NCBI RefSeq assembly: GCF_040712315.1
Contig: NC_134015.1
Span: forward strand, 7,653,945-7,717,944
DNA length: 64,000 nt
From: Castanea sativa
Taxonomy: Eukaryota > Streptophyta > Magnoliopsida > Fagales > Fagaceae
Direction of reading: 5' to 3'
Below the pieces are notes generated by a model, which was not told the origin of the DNA, did no database searches, and saw nothing but the letters and a program-made list of their open reading frames with translations. The position numbers and the translations under genes are program-made. This document shows positions 9,871 through 21,215 of the stretch, in pieces (the stretch's first letter is position 1; each line of letters starts with the position of its first letter).

Positions 9871-12386
9871 ATGATGATGATGACAATGGAGGGAATGATG
9901 GATAAGGGTGTGTTGGATGATATAATAAGGAGGCTATTGGAAGGGAAAGGAGGAAAACAGGTGCAGCTATCTGAGGGGGAGATCCGTCAACTCTGTGTCA
10001 ACGCCAGGCAAATCTTCCTCTCACAGCCTAATCTCCTCGAGATTCATGCCCCGGTTCGCATATGCGGTCAGCTCTCTTGTAACCTTTTTGTTGATCATGA
10101 TGATGGTGTTTATGATGTTGTGGAATTATGTAATTACAGGATGGTTTGTGCTCATATGTTTTTTTTTTTTTTTTTTGTGGATGATTATAAGAATGATGTG
10201 GGTTTGTCATAATTTGAATGAACATGTAATTTTTTTTATGGAAGAATCTTATATTAGAGATAATTTGTATACCATGTTAATATCAAGGTTTGGCAGTCTT
10301 GTGCCCTTTTGAGGTGGTGTTTGGCAATAGAAATTCTAATTGTGAAGGGATTGTGGATTTATAGGTGAGTTGCAAGGACTGGTTTGTGTTCCTGAATTGG
10401 GGAGAGACCATTGTGTTGTGTTTGTTTCTGTTTTTGAGGATTAGCTTATTAGTTCAATATTTGTGTTAGTATTCTGCTATTCAAATTGTGTACACAACTT
10501 GCCATTTGATGTGGATTATTACCTCACAGCTCATTTTTATGAACTGGAGGGAAGAATTCATAGACAAAATGCAACCAAATAGCATGCACTTGGTGTTACT
10601 TGACATTTATCTACCTTGCTCCCCCTGGTCCTAATATTGCAGGCCTTTTACAGGTGACATACATGGGCAATACCAAGACCTACTAAGGCTTTTTGAATAT
10701 GGTGGCTACCCTCCTAATGCAAATTACCTCTTTCTTGGGGATTATGTTGATAGAGGCAAGCAAAGTTTGGAGACAATATGTTTGCTCCTGGCATACAAAA
10801 TAAGATATCCTGACAGAGTCTACATGTTGAGAGGAAACCATGAAGACGCAAAGATCAATCGGATTTATGGGTTTTATGACGAGTGTAAACGGAGGTTTAA
10901 TGTTAGGCTATGGAAAATATTTACCGACTGCTTCAACTGTTTGCCTGTGGCTGCACTTATTGATGGCAAGATACTTTGTATGCACGGGGGACTGTCTCCG
11001 GAGTTGCAAAATTTGGATCAAATAAAGGAGATTTCAAGGCCTACTGATGTACCAGATAGTGGTCTCCTCTGTGATCTGCTATGGTCTGATCCTGATCAAA
11101 ATGTTCTGGGATGGGCAGAGAGTGATCGAGGTGTTTCATGTACCTTTGGACCTGATAAGGTCGCCGAGTTCTTGGACAAGAATGACCTTGATCTCATTTG
11201 TAGAGGTCATCAGGTAAGACAGTTTTATTTTGAGCAAGCCCAAACCTACAGGCAGTAAAAGCCTTCTTTTCTTGATTTTTTATTTTTTATTTTTTATTTA
11301 TTTTTCCATATAGCTTCTTGAAGGAAATCCCTTTAAGTTTAACAGTTGGATCCTACCCACTAGAATTTAGCCAAAAGGATGCCATATTTAAATAGAATAT
11401 GGATATTATGGTTTTGAAACAGCCATCCCACTTTAAACCAGAGAAACCCTTAGAGCATCTGTAACCTGGAAAATTAAAAAAATTATGTACCATAGTAACA
11501 TCACATTGTTTGATTCTATTTCTACTGTTGAATCATTTTATTTAATAGTAATTTTTATTTCTTTCTATCAAATATGAGATTCATTTATAATACAAATATT
11601 GCAAGAAGTGAAAAATTTAGCCGCCATTCCAAAGGTCCTAGTGTTATGAAACAAATGTGACAGAATAGGTTGCAGTTTATGGTTGGTAGTTAGTAACTTA
11701 GTATCTATATGCGTTCTTTTGCGTTATAGTAATGCTATGGATATAACATTTTTTACTACTTGTCAAGATGGTAAGTTATTGATTTGCACATTGATACACT
11801 ACTGATACCACTTTATTGTGTATCGTTGACAACTTATCACCTCAACAGTTGTGAAAAAAGTTGTGTATACTTATGTTTGCAAAATGAATTTTGGCCATCA
11901 TTTGCAAAATCTACTGCAAGGAGACTGACCTTCATTTAACGTTCCATATTAAGACTTTTTAAATGTTATTGCAGGTGGTGGAGGATGGATATGAGTTTTT
12001 CGCTAAACGAAAATTGGTCACAATATTTTCAGCTCCAAACTATGGTGGAGAGTTTGATAATGCAGGTGCTCTATTGAGTGTTGATGAATCTTTAGTGTGT
12101 TCTTTTGAGATATTGAAACCAAAGGAGGCTAGAGCATCAGCAAGCGGGTCTAATACAATGGTGAAACTTAAAAAGGTAAATGCACATTTATATACTTCCT
12201 ACCTTTTTTTTATTTTGCTAATATTGAAGCCATAGGATACTAAAGCATCAGCATGTTGGATGTCAATGATTTTTCTTCCTTTTTTTTTTTTTCTCTTTTT
12301 CTCCCCCCACAACTTAACTATGCACCTAAAAGCTCTGATCTCTATTTCTTGTTTCTGCACAGCCACCTAAAATTGGAACCATCTGA
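9871..12386 (+). CDS. TOPP: Type-1 serine/threonine protein phosphatase catalytic subunit (TOPP family)
   Basis: Four exons, 9871-10066, 10654-11213, 11975-12175 and 12363-12386, all with GT-AG introns, encode 326 residues, the usual plant PP1 length. The enzyme removes phosphate from Ser/Thr in nucleus and cytosol, with targeting by regulatory subunits. All metallophosphatase signatures are present: GDIHG (66-70), GDYVDRG (94-100), GNHE (126-129), HGG (176-178), RGHQ (249-252) and [11 protein letters not shown] (271-281). These supply the metal ligands and catalytic histidine. The first splice splits the glycine codon of GDIHG. The start lies in a run of four ATGs ([10 protein letters not shown]) before the conserved [14 protein letters not shown]; the first is chosen, but the ATGs at 9874-9880, 9886, 9895 or 9898 are possible. 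The tail after residue 303 is short and ends PPKIGTI. From memory the N-terminus is closest to Arabidopsis TOPP8; the family is certain, the paralogue number is not. Codon integrity gives no sign of decay. Confidence 0.95.
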
Positions 12387-12790
12387 TTATTTGGAGATTT
12401 CTTCTGTTCAAATAGGAGGCACAGCAAGTGATACAGCAAGCTCACTTCGTGTTAGCGTTTGAATGATGTGTTAGTAGACAGGTTTGGCGAAGAAGCATTG
12501 CTGTTGTTATATTCGATCTTGCTGATAATATGATTACACAGGAGATATTTACAAAAATTGTAAATTGACAACCAGACTCGCTTCTGTGCAGAAGTAGAGA
12601 TTTTTGCTTTAAAACACCTTTTCATCACTGTATTTGCATTAGTGTGCAATTTGGGAGTATTGATTAAGAATCGCCTGCCTTGATTTTTGTTGCGCACATT
12701 TGTACATCTAGAACCATTTGTGGTTTGTTCAGTTGTTCAAGAGGCTCCTTATTGGTCAAAAACCTGTTAAGATAGTTAAATTACATGTAT
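12387..12790 (+). other. Probable 3' UTR of the phosphatase gene
   Basis: Sequence directly after the TGA stop, T-rich and without further open frame. No single clear AATAAA was chosen; the end of transcription is unknown. Confidence 0.4.
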
Positions 12791-12794
12791 GAAT

Positions 12795-13350
12795 TCTAGT
12801 TGAACTTTTGACTAGGATTCTCATTGAACAACTGAAGATTGTGCTCCTTTTGTAATGACTGAAAGCAGTTAGATGAACAATTTAAACATGAATTTTCTCA
12901 TGGAAGATGTGAATATTGTGCTGCATTGACTGAGTTTTCTCCTTTTGTAATGACTGAAAGCGGTTAGATGAACAATTTAAACATGAATTTTCTCATGGAA
13001 CATGTGAATATTGTGCTGCATTGAAATGACTGGAAGCAATTCATTTCAATGGAGCAATTCAGATGAACAATTCAAATAACAGGCAACGAGTAAAAATATC
13101 ACAATATACCAGGCATTGCTTCAATAAGCACAGAACTTTTGACCTGAATTTCTCATTGAACATCTGAAGACTGTGATCCTTCTGTAATGACTGAAAGCAA
13201 TTAGATGAACAATTCAAACTTGGATTTTCTCGTGGAACTTTTGAATGTTGTGCTGCTTTGAAATGACCGGAAGCAATTAGATGAACAATTTTAATAAGAG
13301 GAAACAAGTAAATATTACAATATACCAGGCATTGCCTCAACCAGCACAGA
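12795..13350. repeat. Nested tandem repeats downstream of TOPP
   Basis: A block with CTTTTGTAATGACTGAAAGC, AGTTAGATGAACAATTTAAAC and GAATATTGTGCTGCATTGA occurs at about 12845-12935 and 12940-13025, then more diverged at about 13170-13265. A second unit containing ACAATATACCAGGCATTGC(T/C)TCAA occurs at about 13100 and 13318. Repeated slippage or unequal exchange has built this local array. Minus-strand frames across it repeat for the same reason and are not genes. Confidence 0.85.
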
Positions 13351-14550
13351 GCAGAAATGATTTAATGACTCTTTGAATCTCAACCTCGGCCACAGGCACA
13401 AAAAGAGTCTTGTGCCTATGAAACTCACGAGTCATGACTCCCTTGCTTAAGTCTTAAAGGCTCTACAATTATCCACAAAGGAGTGTACTTGTGCCCCTCC
13501 AGATTGCCTTCCAAGAGATGGCCCCTACTTGAATGGCTTAAAGGATATATTGTTGGATACTTGGATCCTCTTAAGGAGGACCAATGTCAATGGTAGGTCT
13601 ATTCCTAAGTCTTGTGCACTGAACTGTGGAGATAGAACGATACCCATCACTTCCACAAGCACAAGAGAGGCATGAGTTTGAAAGTCGGGAAAAAATAGCT
13701 GAAGAGGCCTTTAATCCGTGGACGACTTAATAGTTGGCAACATTATCCTGCTCTAATTTCCATGGAAACGGCATTGCCATTAGATGAAGATAAGGAATGA
13801 TAATACTCTCTCACCTCAAAACCTCGACGAGGTGCCATTAGACGATAGGGTAAATTCTATTGGGCTATACCAAAAGTCCTCAAATGATTCTTAATACAAC
13901 TCTAGGAATAACAACAGGTGGCTTCTGCCCCAATAGAAACTAACAAAATGTATGGTGCTATGTAAGTTAATAAAAGAAAGGATTGGGAAAATAATAAAGA
14001 AATAGAATAGCTTTAGGATCTCATCCTTCTAATGTCTGTCTTTAGAGGTTTATAAATAAAGGAATACAAATGAAATAAACATATAATTTTACTCTATTAT
14101 ATCCTTGACCTTTTATTAATTAATTTATCTACTTGACCTTTTATTTATATTCATATAAAATAGAAGCAAAGCATAATTTCCCCTCAATTAATTAAGGGAA
14201 TGACGTGTTTCACACAAATTGAACTGAACAGTGAACACATCTATAGGAATGGAACAGAATGACCCATTTCCTCCAATGCCATTCAACGTCTTTCCCATTA
14301 TTCTGTCTTTCCGTGATATTATGGAAGGAAGAGTAAGAGGGATAACCAAAAAATCCTTTCTAAACAAGAGCCAAGGATGTGAAACATCTAAAGTATATCA
14401 ATCTTCAAAACCAAGGCATAATCTACCTTTTAGAAGAGCAAATAAAAATAACAAAAAATATTCACTTACAACATTATAAGTTGAAACAAAAAAGATGAAG
14501 ATTCACATGTTATTTGTCCAAAAACTATTTATGTTCACATACAAAAAGAG
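13351..14550. other. Intergenic spacer between the two convergent genes
   Basis: No supported exon. The stretch 13380-13960 has fairly even base composition (GAGTCATGACTCCC, GGTGCCATTAGACGATAGGG) and may be a decayed retroelement, but no domain can be read. The two genes flanking it are convergent, so both 3' ends fall here. Confidence 0.4.
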
Positions 14551-17500
14551 TCATCTTCTACTTCCTTTCCTACTTCCATGGTTACTAGACAATTTCTGGT
14601 CACTGATCTTGCCTTCTATTTTCCTTGCAGTGCGTTGAATAGCCGCAAGCTTCTGGCGCTGGCTATGGCTCTTCCTTTTGCTGCATGATCATTAACAGTA
14701 ATAAGTAAAAGATCAATGCTCTTCTAACAACAGTGAAGTGCTATTGATAAGCCCTTACCACAATTTCTTATTGAAAGGATGATATGAACAAATTACACGT
14801 GCAGAATTACTTGGGGGGGGGGGGGGAATTCGCTATTTTATGTGCTATACATTACAGTTTAACCCCATCTCAAAGCATAAACTATTAGAAGGAAAACAAC
14901 AAACAAACAAAACCAACTATTGATCTTAGCGTCATCCCTTCACTGCAATCTTTTTTCTGTTACTTACTTCACCCTCCACCCTGCTCTTACGTTCTAGAGG
15001 AGGAGAAGCCATTCAAACTAGAGCTAATTGGCTTCATCCTTCACTGCAACTTTTTAATAAAAAAAGGGGCGTAGGTAAAAGAACAAGACATGAAGAGGAG
15101 TTACCATAATTAACAAAAAGTGATATAAAAAGCTTGGGGAAGAAACCAGCGGCCTCAAAAAATTCAGCACATTCTACCTATAAAAAACATTCAAGCACAT
15201 TCTAAAGAATATTGTAATAAAAAACTGATCTCAGATGAGAAAGAGAGTCCTCTGACCTCATATACAATAATCCTGCTGTAAGAACCATCCCTCCCACTGC
15301 CCAAGAAACTCTTTCATTAAATGGCATTTCTCTCATCCATTGCAGGAAATCTTCAAATATCCCCAAAGTCTGAGCTTTATGGGGCACCTCAGAATGTGAA
15401 GCCCTCCATGAGTCAGCAACAGAATCTAGGCTGGCTTTACCACCATAGCAAGATGATTCTTCCGTTCCAGTGTACATTTTGTCAGATGGGTTAACAGAAA
15501 AACCTGCAGCATGGCATAGTGCTGTGCCATTTGATACCCATTCCAAAGCCCTACCGCAGACAAAGTCATTTACACCACATGGTGCTAGGACCTGGCAGGT
15601 AAAACTTTATCAGGACATGCTTTTGTTCACGTATTCACAAGTAATACAAATTAAATGCAAAGCACAATAGCTTAATATACCCAAGCCAGGAGCCCTCAAC
15701 TCCTGCCGGATATAGGTAGCATTATCACATTAAGCATTCTTGGCACCTAAACAAGTCTCAGTTCAAACAGACCAAAACTTTAAAATGTGAACTGTAAGTT
15801 TATCAGATTGCTATAAAGAAGTGAGAGCTTCCAGTTTTAGGTGGACAAATCAAGCACAATCTCATACCATCCAGAAACTTTTTTTGATAAATAACACCCC
15901 AATTGAACCTTTAATCCTGATCTTTTGATATATTTTCAGTGTAGAAGTGAAAGAGTTATCCACACACCTGTGTCTTTGTATCCATAGAGAAGTAAGCATT
16001 AGAGCAAGCCTTATAGACTTTGTCACAAAAAGAACCACATATCAGAGGAGGTCCAGGCTGAACACCAACATGTGGATCACAGATCGAACATTCCAATAAT
16101 TCCCATAAGTCCAAGCAATCTTGGCTGGCTTCTCCTGTTGAAGCCAGCCTCCTAACTGATAGAAGCGCAGGATGTGTCTGGGCTACATCACAGCAAGTCT
16201 TTTTGCGGAACACCCTACAAAGGGTCAAATCTTTTGTTCCCTTACTTACCTTTTTGGGAGGTTTTCCTTCAGATGAGAAACGTGGAAAGCGACCACCTTG
16301 GGAGACACATACTCCATCAGGTTTACCTACGATGAAATAGAATTAATGAATTTTCAATAATTTAATTACATTTTGGTTTTTTCAGAATTAAAAAAACTTC
16401 AACTTCTTTCTTTCCTTTTCTTTTTGTATAAATATTATTAAAAAACTTTAACTTCAAAAGGACAAAAGTTAGTCTGTCTAACAGAAGCTATAACTCAAAA
16501 TCATTTAAGATGAATTCCCTAAATTTATATATCCCATTTCACCAGAGTGATTAGGCCAACAACTAATACTTCAAGAATAATTAAAAATTAAATCCAGATT
16601 TTGACCCCAGCAGCACTCAGATCCCATACTTATTTGCAAAAAATTATTACACCCACACCAACAGAATACAAGATAAAGTAGAAAAACTAGGAGATGAAAG
16701 GTCAAGGTCACTTCCATTGCTGGTCATTTAAGAGAAACCTATAATACTAAAAGGGCAGCCCAACACACATTTCTAGGCCAATTTGTAGGCCTGCATTGAA
16801 GTCAAACTGATCACCATAGACATACCACTTAACTCAGCTTTAACCACAAGTGTGCCTCTTCAAGGGTTGTTAACCTAATGCCACTTAAGCCCACAGTCAA
16901 TTTCCACAAACAGAGCTCAAGACAAAGTTGCTGCCACTAGTTGCTAGATAGATTGTACCTATCATAAGGTTATAAGGACAAGAAAGAGAGGTGTGATCCC
17001 AACTTGGTGGAAGCAAGCCTGTGTGCGTGTTTATCTGTTTGCTCACTGGCACACGTGTGCCACATAAAGATTGAAGAAAGAAGGTTGAAGTTTCATAAAG
17101 CAAGACAAGGGTATCTAAAAAGCAAAACTACATATGCACACACACACTTGCTTTAGCAGTTACCACAAAAAACAAGCTTTTGACATCTAAACTTGTCTAA
17201 ATTTCTTTACCTAAGGAAATGAATTCAAAAAGAAAATAATCATTCACAACAGCAACCAGTGTTGCTAAAACAACATGAAAGCATCGCTTCCTGAAACATG
17301 AATCCAGAACTTGAAACAAGATTACCACCTCAGCAAACATTCACATAGCAAATTACCACCTCTATCCAACATAGTGAATTCTCTGAAAACATATCCCTCA
17401 AGGCTACAACTAAAGAGCAACGTCTGCAAGATTCTAACTAATATATGGGAAAATATGCTTTCTTTGAAAGCACAATGCCACAAAAACGGTTTCCATCTCA

Positions 17501-18106
17501 TTACAATTTTATTCCTCAACCAACACTATTTTATAGACCCCAATTGTGACCCTCAAATTCTTCCTAATTTATCGCCATAGAGAACACAATCCTCACTTCA
17601 ACTGACCCTAATAATGTACTAGCCTTGGCTAATACAACATAAAAAACACAACATTTTACTATTAAAGCCAATTCTTTTCTTTTCTTCCTAAAATTCTCTC
17701 TACTACCAACCATTAGTAAAGTAAACTTACACCAAAAAAGACAACATATTCTAAACTAACCATCCCTAATTTTCAATACCCATCAGAGAATAAACAATTT
17801 AAAACTTACCCAAATCCATAAAACATTAAACCCCACAACAACAACAACAAACAGTGATAACTTTTTAGATATTGATGCTCCTATGAATGTAAGTTTTAAT
17901 ACCCAAATGGAAATTAAAGAAAATGGTTTTATCAAGAATCAGAAAACTGCAAATCTTCCCATCAAAAAAAAAAAAAAAAGTAAACAGAAAATCTTTACAA
18001 GAAAAAGAGTCCTAAACAAAGAGAGAGAAAGCTTACCAAATGAAAAGGAGAGGAGAAGATTGAAAAACAGAAGCAATATGAGAAACCCAGAATCCATTTT
18101 CTTCAT
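14551..18106 (-). CDS. Folate-receptor-like cysteine-rich secreted/membrane protein
   Basis: Four minus-strand exons, 18106-18037, 16326-15968, 15591-15257 and 14680-14551, with GT-AG introns, encode 297 residues ending in TGA. Residues 1-23 (MKKMDSGFLILLLFFNLLL) form a signal peptide; an alternative start is Met4. Residues 28-200 carry 14 cysteines with motifs FRKKTCCDV (63-71), LWELLECSICDP, GPPLICGSFCDKVY and PCGVNDFVCGRA, a pattern I recognise from plant proteins annotated with the folate receptor domain (Arabidopsis At5g27830-like, from memory). A hydrophobic helix spans about 236-254, followed by a very basic tail of about 40 residues (SKRKSHSQRQ and on). This suggests a type I membrane protein with the cysteine-rich domain in the secretory lumen or apoplast. 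Ligand and role are unknown; folate binding is not shown by the sequence. Exon 1 encodes only the signal peptide. No frame break is seen. Confidence 0.88.
14813..14826. repeat. G14 homopolymer in the last intron of the folate-receptor-like gene
   Basis: Fourteen consecutive G on the plus strand, inside the intron 15256-14681. Such a run is rare in this AT-rich sequence and may form a G-quadruplex or be a length-variable site or an assembly error. Confidence 0.9.
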
Positions 18107-18233
18107 ACTTTTCCTCTGGCACTGAACTGAGGGACTTTTTGCTATATTTCCATGGTGACCAAGACTGGCTGACTCTGGAGAATGGAGCAAAATGATCTTC
18201 GGTTTTGGTGGCCCGATTTCCGAATATTTCGGA

Positions 18234-18242
18234 TTATAAATA
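18234..18242 (-). promoter_or_regulatory. Possible TATA box of the folate-receptor-like gene
   Basis: On the minus strand the sequence reads TATTTATAA about 130 bases before the ATG. This would give a 5' leader of roughly 100 bases, a normal plant spacing. It is a motif match only. Confidence 0.4.
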
Positions 18243-18413
18243 CGGGTTAAACCCGGTTTGGATTAGCTAAGGGCCTGGACCATGTAATCCATTATACAAA
18301 ATTCAGCCCATGTTATCTAGGAAAGCCCTTTTAGTTTTAAGTACTTTTTTTTTTTTTTTGGTTGAAAAAAAATCACATATAATATATGAAATATTATATT
18401 TATCTAATATCTC

Positions 18414-18418
<5 letters not shown>

Positions 18419-18467
<49 letters not shown>
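18419..18467. repeat. (AT)n microsatellite
   Basis: A nearly pure AT run at the left edge of repeat copy 1. Copy 2 has a much shorter AT-rich stretch at the equivalent place (about 53130-53165). Confidence 0.9.
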
Positions 18468-18473
<6 letters not shown>

Positions 18474-18796
18474 TTGGGTCTTAAAATTTGTGGTTGTGCA
18501 AAGTGACTAAACTTCATTTAAAGATTTTAGTAAATGATATAATTCTCCAATAATTTGTGATTGTTTCAAACTAAACCATAAATTTTAAACAATTTTAATT
18601 CAAGTCATTAAATCTTTAATCATTTTAATTCAAATTTTCAATAAGTTATTTTTAATTGTAAAATAAATGCACATAAATTGTGATTAAACTTCACATGTGC
18701 ACATAAATGCACATGTGAATAACTATTATATTCTCACATATTATATATTGTATATAAAAGTTAGGTTCTTAAAATTTGTGGTTAGCAAGTGACTAA

Positions 18797-19432
18797 GGGT
18801 GTTTGGTAGACTTTATTAGGTAATTTAAATGTAATAGTTTTTTTTTTTAGGGGAAAGCCATGGAACTTCTTTTATTCAAATAAGCCTAATGAATTGGCTT
18901 GAAGTACACTTTGAAACTGTGGTAGAACTTCTTCCATCCATACTAAAAAATCTGGTATGCCTATAGCATATCTAGCCAAACTATGAGCTAAAGTATTATA
19001 TTCCCTCCTTGTATGAGAGTAATATAATTCCTCAAAACGTTGTGACAAGTTCTTTGTGTCTTCAATCAGCAAACGTTGTGACAAGGAATAATTATTCTTC
19101 TCTAAATAGCTATTACTTAATAGGTGCAATAATTTCTAAAATCAATATATTTCAAAATAAAATAAAAAATTTATATATACATAACAATTATAAAAATAAA
19201 TGTAATAAAAAATACCTCATCTCTCTCTCAAATTTAAAAAATATTATTTTTAAGGAAATATAATTGAATGAGTAAGATATTTCCTAAAATAAATCTTAAA
19301 TTTTATTTTAATGTTACAATTCACATCTAAACTTATGAATTTGTTTAGTTGTTCCATTACAATACATTTTAATTTCGGTAATAAAAATTACAATTTCTGT
19401 TGTAATCTTCATTCAATGTACCAAACATGCCC
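18797..19432. mobile_element. Tourist-like MITE (copy 1) with nested LINE piece
   Basis: Ends GGGTGTTTGGTA and TACCAAACATGCCC are inverted repeats, and TAA flanks both sides (18794-18796, 19433-19435), the PIF/Harbinger signature. The same MITE is at 53493-53984 in copy 2, so it entered before the duplication. Copy 1 is longer because a LINE fragment sits inside it. Confidence 0.75.
18840..19089 (-). pseudogene. 5'-truncated LINE fragment, RNase H end
   Basis: The minus strand encodes about 80 residues including LIEDTKNLSQRFEELYYSHT, then REYNTLAHSLARYA and FLVWMEEVLPQF. This is the pattern of the C-terminal part of the RNase H-like domain of plant non-LTR retrotransposons. The frame is followed by a short tail and a poly-A (poly-T on the plus strand at 18839-18850), the expected 3' end of a LINE. 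The MITE in copy 2 lacks this insert. The repeated LSQR motif comes from a small duplication (ACGTTGTGACAAG) at the 5' junction. Confidence 0.7.
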
Positions 19433-19810
19433 TAAACTTCATTAAAAATTTTGGTAAATTATATAATTCTCCAATAACTTGTGATATTTCCAAATAAAAC
19501 CATAAAATTTAAACAGTTTTAATTCTGACCATAAAATTTTAATTTTTCAATTCACAATTTCAATAAATTATTTTTAATTTTAAAATTAATTCACATAAAT
19601 TGTGATTCAACTTAACAAACACATACAAACATATATTCTCCATGTGAAAGTATAAAACCTTTGCTCTAATATTTGTTATTTAGTTATTGTCACCAACATG
19701 ATCTTTTTAGTAAAAATAATATGATATAAATTCATTCCATATTATATAATACAAATTGTGTCTTACACTCTATGGTTGCATCAAGTTATATATTAAAAAT
19801 AATGTGAAAC

Positions 19811-21210
19811 TGTTGGGATTAGTGCCCTAAAATCCTATTGTATGCCACATATGACATTATGTTCTATGTAATAAAGTTGTTTTATTATTTTCTAAAATAA
19901 TGGTAACATGAATATTTGAACATTATTATATAGTCCATGAGATGCATAATATGTGATTTATGTGATTTAGTCACAGAAAATATAAATCACAAAATCTTTG
20001 TAAACTCAAAATTTTAATTCGTGGTTGGTGATGAAATTGGACATTTCATTTGCAAATACTATAACATATCAATGAAGATGATTTGTCTTGATCAAGGAAG
20101 TAGAGACTTCTAGTTGATATGTTTTAAGTGTTAAAACATATTGAATTGGACCGTTATGAGATTTATTATTCTACTAACGACTGTCAAATAAATAATAAAT
20201 TTCACGACTTCTATTTACATGAACTCTCAATCCTAAGAGAATAATGAACCTAATCATGAAGTGTAGATTGCTTTGATATATCAGAAGTGAGATCTAAAGT
20301 CACGATCAAAACCTCAGTATGTTAGGCAGCCACATTTAATGTTGAAGGAACATATATTCTCATGATGGAATTCATAATCTCTTAATGGGAATATAAAATA
20401 TTCTCTTGAGATAAGTTTAATGGATTTGGTTATTCAGAATGTTATACTTAACTACTTTAGTAAAAAGTTACTAAAGTATATATTTATGAAATTGAATTTC
20501 ATAAATATATGATGAATAACTTAAAAAATTAAACCAAGTACTCAAGGATTAAAATGTAGTAATCTTCAAAATGACAGTCAGCATTCATGACTTTGTATTA
20601 CTACGAACATTTTAATGAAGAGGTTGAATGTATAATATAGTCTTGGGATATAATTTATTAATAAGGCCTAGAGTGCAATTATATTTATATAGTGGTATTA
20701 AATATAATTAATGATAATTTTGGGCTTATCAAGAGTTGACAAAAAGGTTCAAAACCCATTGGAACTAGTGTCTTATTTGTCTCTTTTGGTCCCACTCCAA
20801 GCCATATACTAAAACCCAATTGAAATGGCCCAAAAAGCTAGCCCATTAGATAATCAGATATATATATATATATATATAAAAGGAAAGAAACATACAAAAT
20901 TTTATATAGATGAAATGGTGTATATGTGAGTGTAAGTCACTCTCTTATTCTTCCTTAAACACATACGTGTAAACTGATTGAGAGACCACACTTCTTGGGC
21001 ATAAGTGGAATTGGAGTGAAGATTAAAAGTGTTCCCAAGTACTTCTAATCTTTGGTTTTGAATTTCACCGCACAAAGGTACGTTCTCTTGTTCTTAAATT
21101 TTGAAACATAGTGCATGTTATCAATTACGAATGAAGTAGATCCGTTAATTTTTCGCTGCATATATTTTGTATGTGATACAAAATTGTATTTTCCTTGTGT
21201 TTTTCCTACA
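19811..21210. mobile_element. Solo LTR, 1400 bp
   Basis: Begins TGTTGGGATTAGTGCCCTAA and ends TTTTTCCTACA, with GAAAC on both sides (19806-19810, 21211-21215). This is a 5-bp target duplication with canonical TG...CA ends. It contains AT-rich promoter-like sequence and no coding domain, so it is a solo LTR, probably copia-like. It is absent from the equivalent part of copy 2. Confidence 0.85.
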
Positions 21211-21215
21211 GAAAC

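Noticed and set aside
9626..9886. Minus-strand 86-residue Lys/Arg-rich frame
   Set aside because: It is antisense to the pyrimidine-rich leader of the phosphatase gene.
10028..10312. Frames across the first intron of the phosphatase gene on both strands
   Set aside because: They are shadows of exon 1 and intron 1; the conserved frame is fixed by the family motifs.
17939..18125. Plus-strand 80-residue lysine-rich frame over the first exon of the folate-receptor-like gene
   Set aside because: It is antisense to a well-supported exon and composed mainly of poly-A and purine runs.
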